Assembly (NCBI RefSeq): GCF_014205635.1
Contig: NZ_JACIIV010000014.1
Span: forward strand, 58,664 to 122,663
DNA from: Polymorphobacter multimanifer
GTDB taxonomy: Bacteria > Pseudomonadota > Alphaproteobacteria > Sphingomonadales > Sphingomonadaceae
Length of the DNA: 64,000 nucleotides
Reading direction: 5' to 3'
In this document: positions 1-8,595 of the stretch, in pieces
Layout of the letters: each line of letters opens with the position of its first letter
How positions within the stretch are numbered: position 1 is the first letter of the stretch
The notes under the pieces: model-generated
Told to the model about the DNA's origin: nothing
The model's input: the letters and a program-made list of their open reading frames with translations, nothing else
Databases searched by the model: none
Program-made: the position numbers and the translations under genes

Positions 1-940
1 TCTGCGTGAGCTGGCTGAGGGGACGATCGTTGAAGACATCGGTGCCGGCGGTGCGCACATCGTGCTGCGTGATGTTGATGGCAGAGGGTGCGACCGGGGT
101 GATGCCGAAGTCGACGCGCACCTCCCCCTGCAGGCCGAGCGGGCTGCCGAGCAGGACATCGCGGACACCGGTGCTGACATCGCCGAGCAGCGGGGCATTG
201 CGCGGCATGAACAGCGTGGCCTCGCGAATTGCGATGCCGCGCCACTCGGGGCCCTGTCCACGCGCCTCGATTTCGGCGGGGGTGAATGTCTCGCTGTCAT
301 CGTAGAGCAGGCGGTCGACGGTCATGCCGAAATCGCTGCCGCCGAAGAAGAAGTGCGGGGGCTCGAAGCCGAGGGTGGCGACGGCCCCGGTGGGGGCGTC
401 GGGATCGAGCGGATCGGGCGGGGCCACGAAGCGCAGGCTGGGCGCACCGCCGCCCGGCGCACTGCTGATCCTCAACGTGGCCGAGCCGATGATGCGCACC
501 GGCTTTTCGAACAGGGGCTGGCCTTCGATGGGTGCCACCAGATGCGCTGCGGTGACGCCCGCGGAGGGGACGAGGATGGCGGGGCGCAGGCCGGGCACCT
601 CGATCGAAACCCGGTCGAGGGTCAGATCGAGCTGGAAACCATCGGCGGCGGGCTCGAGATCGGTGCCATCGGCCAAGGCGAGGCGCTTGCGCACCAGCTG
701 GAAGGGCACGCCGAGATTGAGCAACGGCAGCGTGATCGGCCAATCGAGCGACGAGCGGAACAGGGTTTCGCCGAGCGATTTGACGGTGCCCGAATAGATG
801 AAAGCATCTGCGCTGGTGGTGGTGACCAGATCGACGATGGCAAGGCGGGCGAGTTCGGCGCGCAGGTCAGGCGGGATGAGGGCTGTCGAGCCGGGGGGAA
901 GCCCCAGCAGATCGACAATCGAAAGCCCCCGCGCTGGCAT
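1..940 (-). CDS. Unidentified protein, C-terminus beyond window edge
   Basis: An uninterrupted minus-strand frame runs from an ATG at 940 to the window edge, giving at least 313 residues. An in-frame stop lies upstream at 1007-1009, so the start must be near 940; a GTG at 967 is the only alternative I found. A GGAGG lies about 15 nt before the ATG. The N-terminus reads MPARGLSIVDLLGLPPGS. No signal peptide or membrane segment is obvious, and there are many proline-rich turns and short beta-like stretches. I do not recognise the family. The many long plus-strand frames across it look like antisense shadows. The wall-hydrolase gene upstream on the same strand ends 84 bp away. Confidence 0.7.
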   Translation of the reverse strand, partial: MPARGLSIVDLLGLPPGSTALIPPDLRAELARLAIVDLVTTTSADAFIYSGTVKSLGETLFRSSLDWPITLPLLNLGVPFQLVRKRLALADGTDLEPAADGFQLDLTLDRVSIEVPGLRPAILVPSAGVTAAHLVAPIEGQPLFEKPVRIIGSATLRISSAPGGGAPSLRFVAPPDPLDPDAPTGAVATLGFEPPHFFFGGSDFGMTVDRLLYDDSETFTPAEIEARGQGPEWRGIAIREATLFMPRNAPLLGDVSTGVRDVLLGSPLGLQGEVRVDFGITPVAPSAINITQHDVRTAGTDVFNDRPLSQLTQ

Positions 941-1024
941 CCTGCCCCCCCAAGAGCCTCCGAACACTGCGACTCGGACGCTAACATGGGACGGGTTATC
1001 GAAACCTTAATGTTCGCCGACAGG

Positions 1025-1618
1025 TCAGCGGTAGAAGATATGATCCTGCAGCTGGACGAGGCGCTCGCGGGTGCGGAAGAAGCTGTCCGGACGGACGTAA
1101 GTGGCATGGAAGAACATGGCACCCTTGCTGGTGTCTTCGGCTTCGCCGGTGAGGGCTGCGCGGGCGACGTCCTGGGCCTTGGTCCACATCGGGGTGTCGC
1201 GGCGGGGATTGTAGGTAGCGAGCTTGAAGAACTGGCCGGGTTGGTTGGCGACGTCGCAGACCTTGGAGGGGAAGCGGCCCGAACGGATGCGGTTGAGCAC
1301 GACATGGGCGACTGCCAGCATGCCGGCGCGGGGCTGGTTGCCGGCTTCACGGTGCACCACCTTGGTCATGCATTCGAGCTCGGTGGCGTCGACGGCGGCG
1401 GTTTCCGTGGGAGCCGGAGGGGGTGTTTCTGGCGTTGTTTCGGGGATCGTCCGGGGGTCTTCGAGGGTCACCGACGGGATCTCGGCGGTCAGTTCCGGCA
1501 GCTGCGTGGGCAGGATGGCGCTCGGCTCAGCCATCGCGGTCTGCGACAGCGACAGCATGGCGGCGGCGCTCGTGACCAGGATGGCGGCAGCAGCGGCGGA
1601 ACGGGCAATCAGGGTCAT
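1025..1618 (-). CDS. SleB/CwlJ-type cell wall hydrolase
   Basis: A 197-residue protein with an N-terminal signal peptide (about residues 1-30, ending near AMA), a proline/threonine-rich linker (about 35-75) and a C-terminal Hydrolase_2 domain of the SleB family. The domain shows the family pattern ECMTKVVHREAGNQ, AVAHVVLNRI, FPSKVCDV, QPGQF and AMFFHATYVRP. Members cleave peptidoglycan, as lytic transglycosylases in spore formers; in alphaproteobacteria they are presumed periplasmic wall-remodelling enzymes. Catalytic function here is inferred from the fold. The gene stands alone, with about 300 bp of non-coding sequence upstream. Confidence 0.88.
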   Translation of the reverse strand: MTLIARSAAAAAILVTSAAAMLSLSQTAMAEPSAILPTQLPELTAEIPSVTLEDPRTIPETTPETPPPAPTETAAVDATELECMTKVVHREAGNQPRAGMLAVAHVVLNRIRSGRFPSKVCDVANQPGQFFKLATYNPRRDTPMWTKAQDVARAALTGEAEDTSKGAMFFHATYVRPDSFFRTRERLVQLQDHIFYR

Positions 1619-1857
1619 TCATCATTCTTCAGGGGCGCAGCCGGGGCAGACGATCGGGAAACGCGGAACAGACGATCGGTGCGACGGCGACGACTTGGTG
1701 TGCCAATGGGGTTTCGCGCTCTGCAAATCCCACCAACTCACCCGGTGATGACGGCGCGATGAACCTCCCGGCGCTGCTGTTCAACGACGAAACGATGAAT
1801 GGTGGCTGGCGTGCGGCAAGGTGAATGACGGAACTGGGAACCATCCAAATTATATCG

Positions 1858-1885
1858 CTGTCCTACAGATAACCATATCGGTTAT
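1858..1885 (+). promoter_or_regulatory. Composite operator upstream of the interrupted TIGR02594-type gene
   Basis: The 13-mer CTGTCCTACAGAT (1858-1870; itself a CTGT-N3-ACAG dyad) runs directly into a second dyad, TAACC-ATATC-GGTTA (1870-1884). The same 13-mer and the same TAACC-N5-GGTTA dyad occur at 32080-32110 between the Xre regulator and the DUF6456 gene. The site lies 32 bp before the ATG at 1917. Binding by the Xre-family protein is an inference. The rest of 1619-1916 shows nothing else I can name. Confidence 0.5.
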
Positions 1886-1916
1886 ATCGCCGCTCATTCG
1901 GGATGGGAGCGGTGGC

Positions 1917-2414
1917 ATGGGCGAAGTGGCGTGGATGGTGGAAGCGCGCGCGGCGCTGGGGGTGCGCGAGGTGCCCGGGGTGGGCAATGCGGCGGCGATC
2001 ATGGGTTGGGCGCGCGCACTGGGGCTGGCGTATGGCGGCGACTCGACGCCTTGGTGCGGCCTGTTCGTGGCGCATTGCCTGCGGGTGGCGCTGCCGGAGG
2101 AGAAGCTGCCGGCAGCGCCGCTGGTGGCGCGACGCTGGAGCCGATTCGGGGTGGAATGCGACCCGCAGCCGGGTGCTGTGCTGGTGTTCTGGCGGGGCTC
2201 GCGCAGCGGCTGGTCGGGGCATGTCGGCTTTTAGGCCGGGGAGGATGATGGCGCGTTTCGGGTGCTGGGCGGCAACCAGGGGGACCGGGTGTCGCTGGCG
2301 TGGCTGGGCAAGGAGAGGCTGGTGGCGGCGCGCTGGCCGGTGACCGCGCCGGCGCCGCTGGGGGGTGCGGTGCAGGTGGCGCGGCGGGGCGCGCTCTCGG
2401 TGAACGAGGCCTAG
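1917..2414 (+). pseudogene. TIGR02594-type (NlpC/P60-like) protein interrupted by an in-frame TAG
   Basis: Starting at ATG 1917 (GGGAG at 1905-1909; an in-frame GTG at 1821 is the longer alternative), the frame encodes MGEVAWMVEARAALG and continues through a WCGLFVAHCLR segment to WSGHVGF, where TAG occurs at 2232-2234. The same frame then stays open for 59 codons, continuing AGEDDGAFRVLGGNQGD to a second TAG at 2412-2414. Both halves match the expected layout of this family (Cys in WCG, later HVGF, then a LGGNQ segment), so one substitution, probably at a Tyr codon, explains the break. It may be a recent pseudogene, a readthrough gene or a sequencing error. The final stop overlaps the stop of the convergent pyc gene. 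Confidence 0.75.
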
Positions 2415-5400
2415 GCCGGCCCGAGGATCAGCAGCAGGTCCTTGGCGTCGACGGCCTGGGCGGCGCGCACGGCGAGCTCGGTGATGGTGCCGGCGCGGGG
2501 GGCGGTGATGCTGGTCTCCATCTTCATGGCTTCGAGGGTGAGCAGCAAATCGCCGGCCGCCACCTTCTGCCCGGGCTGGACAGCGAGCATGGCGACGACG
2601 CCGGGCATGGGAGCAGCGATGTGGCTCTCGTTGGCGGGATCGGCGACGCGGCGCTGGTCGAGCCCGGCGGACGCCCGCCTGTTGGCCACGACGATGATCC
2701 GCGGCTGGCCGTTCAGTTCGAAGAACAGCCGCACGCGGCCATCCTCCTCGATGTCGCCGATCGCCTGCAGGCGGATGACGAGCGTCTTGCCTTGCTCGAT
2801 CTCGACGGCAAGCTCTTCGCCGGGGGCGAGGCCGTAGAAATAGGCGGGCGTGGGCAGGGTGCTCACCGGGCCGAACTGGCGCTCGGATTCGACGAAGGCG
2901 GCAAAAACCTTGGCGTACATGAGGTGGCTGGCGAAGCCCTCGTCCGACAGCGGCTGGCCAAGGCGGCTTTCGACTTCGGCGCGCTCGGCGGCAAGATCGA
3001 CCGGCGCGAGCAGGCTGGCGGGGCGCACGGTGATGGGCTTCACATCGCCGAGCACGCGCTTCTGCAGCGCTGCAGGCCAGCCGCCGGGGGGCTGGCCGAG
3101 ATCGCCGCGCAGCATCTCCACCACCGAAGCCGGAAAGGCGATATCGCGAGCCGGATCGAGCACCGCTTCGGGGGTGAGGTCCTGCGTCACCATCATCAGC
3201 GCCATGTCGCCGACCACCTTGGAGGAGGGGGTGACCTTGACGATATCGCCGAACAGCGCATTGGCCTGGGCATAGGCGGTGGCGACTTCGTGCCAGCGGG
3301 TTTCGAGCCCGAGGCTGCGGGCCTGCTCCTTCAGGTTGGTGAACTGGCCGCCGGGCATTTCGTGGAGATAGACTTCGGACGCGCCCGAGCGAAGGTCGCT
3401 CTCGAAGGCCAGATATTGCCCGCGCACGGCCTCCATATGGACGCTCAAGGCTCGGATGGCGGCGGCATCAAGGCCGGTGGCCATGGGAGTGTTGGCGACG
3501 GCCTGGACGATGGCACCGAGGCACGGCTGCGAGGTGGTGCCCGACATGGCGTCGATCGCGGCATCGACGACATCGATGCCTTCCTCGATCGCGGCGATGA
3601 GCGTGGCGGCGGCGGCACCCGAGGTGTCATGGGTGTGCAGCGCAATGGGAAGATCGGTGGCTTCGCGGAGCGCGCGGATGAGGACGCGGGCGGCGGGGGG
3701 CTTCAACAGCCCCGCCATGTCCTTGATCGCGAGCATGTGGCAGCCGGCGGCTTCGAGCTCCTTCGCCAGCCGGACGTAATAATCGAGGCTGTATTTGGCG
3801 CGGGCGGGATCGAGGATGTCCCCGGTGTAGCAGAGCGCACCCTGCGCCACCTTGCCGGTTTCGACCACGGCATCGATGGCGACGCGCATGTTCTCCACCC
3901 AGTTGAGGCAATCGAAGATGCGGAAGATGTCGACGCCGGTGGCGGCCTGCTTGATGAACGCCTGCACGACATTGTCGGGATAGTTGGTGTAGCCCACGCC
4001 ATTGGCGCCGCGCAGCAGCATCTGGGTGAGGAGGTTGGGGGCGCGGGCGCGGATGGCGTGGAGGCGCTCCCATGGGTCTTCAGCGAGGAAGCGCATTGCC
4101 ACATCGAAGGTGGCGCCGCCCCAGCATTCGAGGCTCCACAGCCCGCCCAGATGGCTGGCGGCGAAGGCGGCGGGGGCCAGCATGTCGTGGGTGCGCATCC
4201 GCGTGGCGAGAAGCGACTGGTGCGCATCGCGCAGGCTGGTGTCGGTGAGCTGGACGTTGGGCTGGGTGCGGAGCCACGCCATCAGCCCGGCGGCGCCCTC
4301 GCGCTCCAACCGCTGGCGGCTGCCATCGGGGATGGGGCCGGTAGCGAGCAGGTTCGGCCGCCGTGCATCGGCGGCGGGGCGGGGGCGGTCCTTGACGTCG
4401 GGGTGGCCGTTGACGGTGACGTCGGCCAAGTAGCGCAGCAGTTTCGTGGCGCGGTCCTGCCGTGTGTTGGTCGCCATCAGCTCGGGGTGCTGGTCGATGA
4501 ACTTCGTCGTGTAGCGGTTGGCGGCGAAATCGGGGTGGGTGAGCAGGTTTTCGAGAAAGGCGAGGTTGGTGGCGACGCCGCGGATGCGATATTCGCGCAA
4601 GGATCGCACCATGCGGGCGATCACCTCGTCCGAGGTGGGGGCCCAGCAGGTGATCTTTTCGAGCAACGGGTCGTAGTGGCGGGTGACGACGGCGCCCGAA
4701 TAGGCGGTGCCGCCATCGATGCGCACGCCGTGGCCGAAGGCACCGCGATAGGCAGTGATGCGGCCATAATCGGGGATGAAGTTGTTCTCGGGGTCTTCGG
4801 TGGTGATCCGGCATTGCAGCGCGTTGCCGTTGAGGCGGATGTGTTCCTGTGCGGGGATGCCGGTTTCGTCGAGATGGCCCAGCCGGCCGCCTTCGGCGAT
4901 CCGGATCTGCGCCTTGATGATATCGAGGCCGGTGACTTCCTCGGTGACGGTGTGCTCGACCTGGATGCGCGGGTTGACCTCGATGAAGTGGAAGCTGCCT
5001 GTCGTTTCATCGAGCAGGAATTCGACGGTGCCCGCCCCCCGGTAGCTGGTGGCATTGCCGATCTTGAGGGCGGCGTCGCAGAGTTGCCGGCGCAGATCGT
5101 CCGACACATAAGGCGCGGGAGCGCGCTCGATGACCTTCTGGTTGCGGCGCTGGATCGAACAATCGCGCTCGAAGAGATGGACAAGGTTGCCATGGGCGTC
5201 CCCGAGCAGCTGCACCTCGACATGGCGGGCCTTGCGGATGAGGCGCTCGAGATAGACTTCGTCGCGGCCGAAGGCGGCCTTGGATTCGCGCCTGCCCGCA
5301 CTCACGGCGTCGATCAGCTCGTCTTCGGACTCGATGGGGCGCATGCCGCGGCCGCCGCCGCCCCAGCTGGCCTTGAGCATGAGCGGATAGCCGATGCCGG

Positions 5401-5863
5401 CGGCGATGGCCTTGATGGCGTTGGGCTCCAGGGGCAGCGGATCGGAGGCGGGAATGACGGGGACATCGGCGGCGATGGCGAGCTGTCGGGCGGAGACCTT
5501 GTCGCCGAGGGCGCGCATCGTTTCCGGCTCGGGGCCGATGAAGATGATGCCGGCCGCAGCACAGGCCTCGGCGAAATCGGGGCTTTCGGAGAGGAAGCCA
5601 TAGCCGGGGTGGATGGCATCGACACCCGCCTTGCAGGCGATGTCGATGATCGCGGGGATGGCGAGATAGGCGGCGATGGGGCCGGTTGAGGGCGGGAGCT
5701 GATAGGCTTCGTCGGCCTTGAAGCGGTGAAGGCCCAGCTTGTCCTCCGCGGCGAAGATGGCGACGGTGCGGATGCCGAGCTCGGTGGCGGCGCGGAAGAC
5801 GCGGATGGCGATCTCCGACCGGTTGGCGACGAGCAGCTTGCGGATGGGGCGGGTGGTCAGCAT
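2411..5863 (-). CDS. pyc: Pyruvate carboxylase
   Basis: An 1150-residue single-chain pyruvate carboxylase (EC 6.4.1.1), which forms oxaloacetate from pyruvate, bicarbonate and ATP to replenish the TCA cycle. Residues 1 to about 450 are the biotin carboxylase half (IRKLLVANRSEIAIR start, KASWGGGGRGM ATP-grasp loop, FIEVNPRIQVEHTVTEE). About 520-800 is the carboxyltransferase barrel (TSLRDAHQSL, HTHDTSG). The C-terminal biotinyl domain carries the EAMKMET motif with the biotinylated lysine at about 1114. Length agrees with the family (about 1150). The ATG at 5863 is chosen because homology begins at MLTTRPIRKLLVANRS; a longer frame to 6088 overlaps the divergent gene and has no homologous content. 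Confidence 0.97.
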   Translation of the reverse strand: MLTTRPIRKLLVANRSEIAIRVFRAATELGIRTVAIFAAEDKLGLHRFKADEAYQLPPSTGPIAAYLAIPAIIDIACKAGVDAIHPGYGFLSESPDFAEACAAAGIIFIGPEPETMRALGDKVSARQLAIAADVPVIPASDPLPLEPNAIKAIAAGIGYPLMLKASWGGGGRGMRPIESEDELIDAVSAGRRESKAAFGRDEVYLERLIRKARHVEVQLLGDAHGNLVHLFERDCSIQRRNQKVIERAPAPYVSDDLRRQLCDAALKIGNATSYRGAGTVEFLLDETTGSFHFIEVNPRIQVEHTVTEEVTGLDIIKAQIRIAEGGRLGHLDETGIPAQEHIRLNGNALQCRITTEDPENNFIPDYGRITAYRGAFGHGVRIDGGTAYSGAVVTRHYDPLLEKITCWAPTSDEVIARMVRSLREYRIRGVATNLAFLENLLTHPDFAANRYTTKFIDQHPELMATNTRQDRATKLLRYLADVTVNGHPDVKDRPRPAADARRPNLLATGPIPDGSRQRLEREGAAGLMAWLRTQPNVQLTDTSLRDAHQSLLATRMRTHDMLAPAAFAASHLGGLWSLECWGGATFDVAMRFLAEDPWERLHAIRARAPNLLTQMLLRGANGVGYTNYPDNVVQAFIKQAATGVDIFRIFDCLNWVENMRVAIDAVVETGKVAQGALCYTGDILDPARAKYSLDYYVRLAKELEAAGCHMLAIKDMAGLLKPPAARVLIRALREATDLPIALHTHDTSGAAAATLIAAIEEGIDVVDAAIDAMSGTTSQPCLGAIVQAVANTPMATGLDAAAIRALSVHMEAVRGQYLAFESDLRSGASEVYLHEMPGGQFTNLKEQARSLGLETRWHEVATAYAQANALFGDIVKVTPSSKVVGDMALMMVTQDLTPEAVLDPARDIAFPASVVEMLRGDLGQPPGGWPAALQKRVLGDVKPITVRPASLLAPVDLAAERAEVESRLGQPLSDEGFASHLMYAKVFAAFVESERQFGPVSTLPTPAYFYGLAPGEELAVEIEQGKTLVIRLQAIGDIEEDGRVRLFFELNGQPRIIVVANRRASAGLDQRRVADPANESHIAAPMPGVVAMLAVQPGQKVAAGDLLLTLEAMKMETSITAPRAGTITELAVRAAQAVDAKDLLLILGPA

Positions 5864-5918
5864 GGTGGGACTGTGGCGCGGAAACTCGCGCCCGACCAGA
5901 GCTATTGGGGGCGGGACG

Positions 5919-7211
5919 ATGGAAGTGACGCGGCGTATGGCTTTGACGAGTGTGGCGACAGGTGCAGCGGGCATGGCGGTGGCGGGTGCGGCGACGCGGG
6001 CGGCGGCGCAGACGAGCTTTGTGGGGCTGGCGGCCGATGACGAGGCCGGCTGGGCGCGGCTGGCGGCGCTGTATCCGGTCAGCCGCAAGGTGATCCAGCT
6101 CGAGAACGGCTATTGGGGGAGCATGGCGACGCCGGTGATCGAGGTGCACCGCGCGATGCTCGACCGGCTGAACGCCGAGAACAGCGTCTATGCGCGGCGC
6201 GCGATGCAGAAGGACCGGGCGGCGGCGCGTGAGCGGATGGCGGTGGAGCTGGGGGTGCGCCCAAGCGAGATCGGCGTGGCACGCAATGCCGCCGAGGCGC
6301 TTTCGGCGCTTATCGGCCAGTTCCGCGATGTGGGGGCGGGGGACCGGGTGATGTATTCGGACCTCGATTATGAATCGGCGCAAGGGGCGATGGTGAGCCT
6401 GGCGCGCGAGCGGCGGGCGGAGGCAGTGAAGCTCGCCGCACCGCGCGACCTGACGCATGATGGGCTGATTGCCTTTTATACCGATGCGATTGCGCGCACC
6501 CCGAAGCTGAAACTGCTGCTGCTGACGCACATGGTCCACCGCAACGGGCTGGTGCTGCCGGTGGCGGCGATCACCGCCTTTGCGCGGGCGCGGGGCGTGC
6601 AGGTGATCGTCGATGCCGCCCAGAGCTTTGCGCATGTCGACTTCAAGCTGCCCGATTTCGGGGCGGATTTCGTGGGGCTTAATTTCCACAAATGGGTGGG
6701 GGCGCCGCTGGGCGTGGCGGCCCTGTGGATCCGGGCGAGTGCGATTCCGGAGATTGCGCCGGCGCGCGATGAGCCCGAGGCCGATGACAGCGATGCGCAA
6801 TCGCGGCTGCACCTTGGCACTTTCGATTTTGCACCGCTGCTGACGGTGCCGGCGGCGTTCGACTTCCAGGCGCGGATCACCGTGCCGACCAAGCTCAAGC
6901 GGCTGCAATATCTGCGCAACCGCTGGGTGAAGCCGGTTCGTGGCGTGGATGGCGTGGAGGTGCTGCTGCCCGATGACCCGCGGCTGCACGGTGCTTCGAC
7001 GAGCTTCCGGATCAAGGGGCGGACGTCGACGGCGGACAATATCGCGATCACCGATGCGCTGCTCGAGCGGTTCAACATCATGTCGGTGCACCGCGCCGGG
7101 CTGGCGGACGGGGCGTGTGTGCGGATCACGCCGTCCTTGTTCAGCACAATCGCCGAGGTGGACGCGCTGGCGCCGGCGCTGCGGACGCTGGCGGGGGAAA
7201 TGGCAAGATGA
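5919..7211 (+). CDS. Tat-exported class V aminotransferase-fold PLP enzyme
   Basis: A 430-residue fold-type I PLP protein related to isopenicillin-N epimerase, EgtE-type lyases and cysteine desulfurases. Residues 1-30 form a twin-arginine signal (VTRRMALTS, then a hydrophobic alanine-rich stretch ending AAA), suggesting export of the folded, cofactor-loaded protein. The PLP aspartate is D232 in VDAAQSF and the Schiff-base lysine K258 in NFHKWVGAPLG. The substrate cannot be read from the sequence. The ATG at 5919 is preferred over a longer frame from 5739 because the Tat signal begins there. The gene diverges from pyc, and a leuC-type gene starts 7 bp downstream, so they are probably cotranscribed. 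Confidence 0.87.
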   Translation: MEVTRRMALTSVATGAAGMAVAGAATRAAAQTSFVGLAADDEAGWARLAALYPVSRKVIQLENGYWGSMATPVIEVHRAMLDRLNAENSVYARRAMQKDRAAARERMAVELGVRPSEIGVARNAAEALSALIGQFRDVGAGDRVMYSDLDYESAQGAMVSLARERRAEAVKLAAPRDLTHDGLIAFYTDAIARTPKLKLLLLTHMVHRNGLVLPVAAITAFARARGVQVIVDAAQSFAHVDFKLPDFGADFVGLNFHKWVGAPLGVAALWIRASAIPEIAPARDEPEADDSDAQSRLHLGTFDFAPLLTVPAAFDFQARITVPTKLKRLQYLRNRWVKPVRGVDGVEVLLPDDPRLHGASTSFRIKGRTSTADNIAITDALLERFNIMSVHRAGLADGACVRITPSLFSTIAEVDALAPALRTLAGEMAR

Positions 7212-7218
7212 GGCGCTG

Positions 7219-8595
7219 ATGCCGTCGCTGTTCGACAAGCTGTGGGGGAGCCACGAGATTGCGGTGACCGCCGGCGGGGCGAGCATCGTGCATATCGACC
7301 GGGTGTTCTTGCACGAGCGCACCGGGGCGGCCGCGTTGGGGAGCCTTGCGGCGGCGGGAAGGTCGGTGTGGGACGCCGGCCGGGCGTTTGTGGCGATGGA
7401 CCATATTGTCGACACGCGGCCGGGGCGGGGACAAGCGGGGCGGGATGCGACGCTGGTGCCGGGGGGGCAGGCGTTCATCACTGAAACGCGCGCAGCGGCG
7501 AAGGCGGCGGGGATAAGGGTGTTCGATGTGGGGGACCCGGACCAGGGGATCATGCATGTCGTGTCGCCGGAGCTGGGGATCGTGCTGCCGGGGCTGACGC
7601 TGGTTGCGCCCGACAGCCATACGTGCACGCAAGGGGCGGTGGGGGCGCTGGCCTGGGGGATCGGCTCGACCGAGGCGGAGCACGCGCTGGCGACGAGCAC
7701 GCTGCGGGTGTCGAAGCCGCAGAGCATGCGGGTGCGCTTCGAGGGGGTGCTGGCGGCCGGGGTGACGGCGAAGGACATGGCGCTGGCGCTGATCGCGGCG
7801 CATGGGGCGGCCGGCGGCCAGGGGTTCGCGATCGAATTTGCCGGGGGGGCGGTGACGGCGCTCGGCATGGAAGCGCGGATGACGCTGTGCAACATGGCAA
7901 CCGAGTTTGCGGCGTTCAGCGCGGTGATTGCGCCCGATGATGTGACACTCGACTGGCTGAAGGGCCGGCGATTTGCGCCGAACGGTGCCGATTGGGAGCG
8001 CGCGGTGGCGGCGTGGCGCGGGCTGGTGAGCGATGCGGACGCCGTGTTCGACCGCGAGATCGTGATGGATGCGGGGGCGATCCGGCCAATGATCAGCTGG
8101 GGCACGTCGCCGGCGCAATCGGCGCCGGCGGGCGAGGTGGTGCCGGGGAGTGCGGAGAAGGCGCTTGCGTATATGGGGCTGGTGGCGGGGCAGGGGCTGC
8201 TGGGGCTGAAGATCGACGGCGCCTTCATCGGCAGTTGCACCAATGCGCGGCTGAGCGACTTGCGCGCCGCGGCGGAGGTGGTGCGCGGGCTGCGGGTGGC
8301 GGCGGGGGTGCGGGCGCTGGTGGTGCCGGGATCGAGTGCGGTGAAGCGCGCGGCGGAGGCCGAGGGGCTCGACCGGGTTTTCACCGATGCCGGGTTCGAG
8401 TGGCGGGAAAGTGGCTGCTCGATGTGCTTCTTTGCCGGCGGCGAGAGTTTCGGGGCGGGGGAGCGGGTGATCTCCTCGACCAATCGCAATTTCGAGAGCC
8501 GGCAGGGGAAGGGAACGCGGACGCATATCGCCAGCCCGGCGGTGGTGGCGGCGAGTGCGATTGCCGGGGTGATCGCGTTGCCGGAGGACGCATGA
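7219..8595 (+). CDS. leuC: LeuC-family dehydratase large subunit
   Basis: A 458-residue aconitase-superfamily large subunit, close to the usual LeuC length (about 466). It keeps the three iron-sulfur cysteines: C340 in GSCTNAR and C400/C403 in GCSMC, matching LeuC positions, plus the DSHT and STNRNFE motifs. LeuC with LeuD isomerises 2- to 3-isopropylmalate in leucine synthesis. The sequence differs from classical LeuC in places (MDHIVDT where MDHNV is usual; DSHTCTQGAVGALAWGIG) and may belong to a paralogous subfamily acting on citraconate/citramalate-type acids. No leuA or leuB is in the window. The ATG is 7 bp after the aminotransferase stop; the end overlaps leuD by 4 nt. Confidence 0.88.
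   Translation: MPSLFDKLWGSHEIAVTAGGASIVHIDRVFLHERTGAAALGSLAAAGRSVWDAGRAFVAMDHIVDTRPGRGQAGRDATLVPGGQAFITETRAAAKAAGIRVFDVGDPDQGIMHVVSPELGIVLPGLTLVAPDSHTCTQGAVGALAWGIGSTEAEHALATSTLRVSKPQSMRVRFEGVLAAGVTAKDMALALIAAHGAAGGQGFAIEFAGGAVTALGMEARMTLCNMATEFAAFSAVIAPDDVTLDWLKGRRFAPNGADWERAVAAWRGLVSDADAVFDREIVMDAGAIRPMISWGTSPAQSAPAGEVVPGSAEKALAYMGLVAGQGLLGLKIDGAFIGSCTNARLSDLRAAAEVVRGLRVAAGVRALVVPGSSAVKRAAEAEGLDRVFTDAGFEWRESGCSMCFFAGGESFGAGERVISSTNRNFESRQGKGTRTHIASPAVVAASAIAGVIALPEDA

Noticed and set aside
62..1762. 566-codon plus-strand open frame
   Set aside because: It is antisense to the edge gene and the SleB-type hydrolase; the translation is low-complexity Gly/Ala/Arg/Asp typical of GC-rich shadow frames.
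2300..5689. 1129-codon plus-strand open frame
   Set aside because: Exact antisense of pyruvate carboxylase, with no recognisable motif.
5007..8489. 1160-codon minus-strand open frame
   Set aside because: Antisense of the aminotransferase and leuC and overlapping pyc in another frame; composition is Pro/Arg/His-rich.
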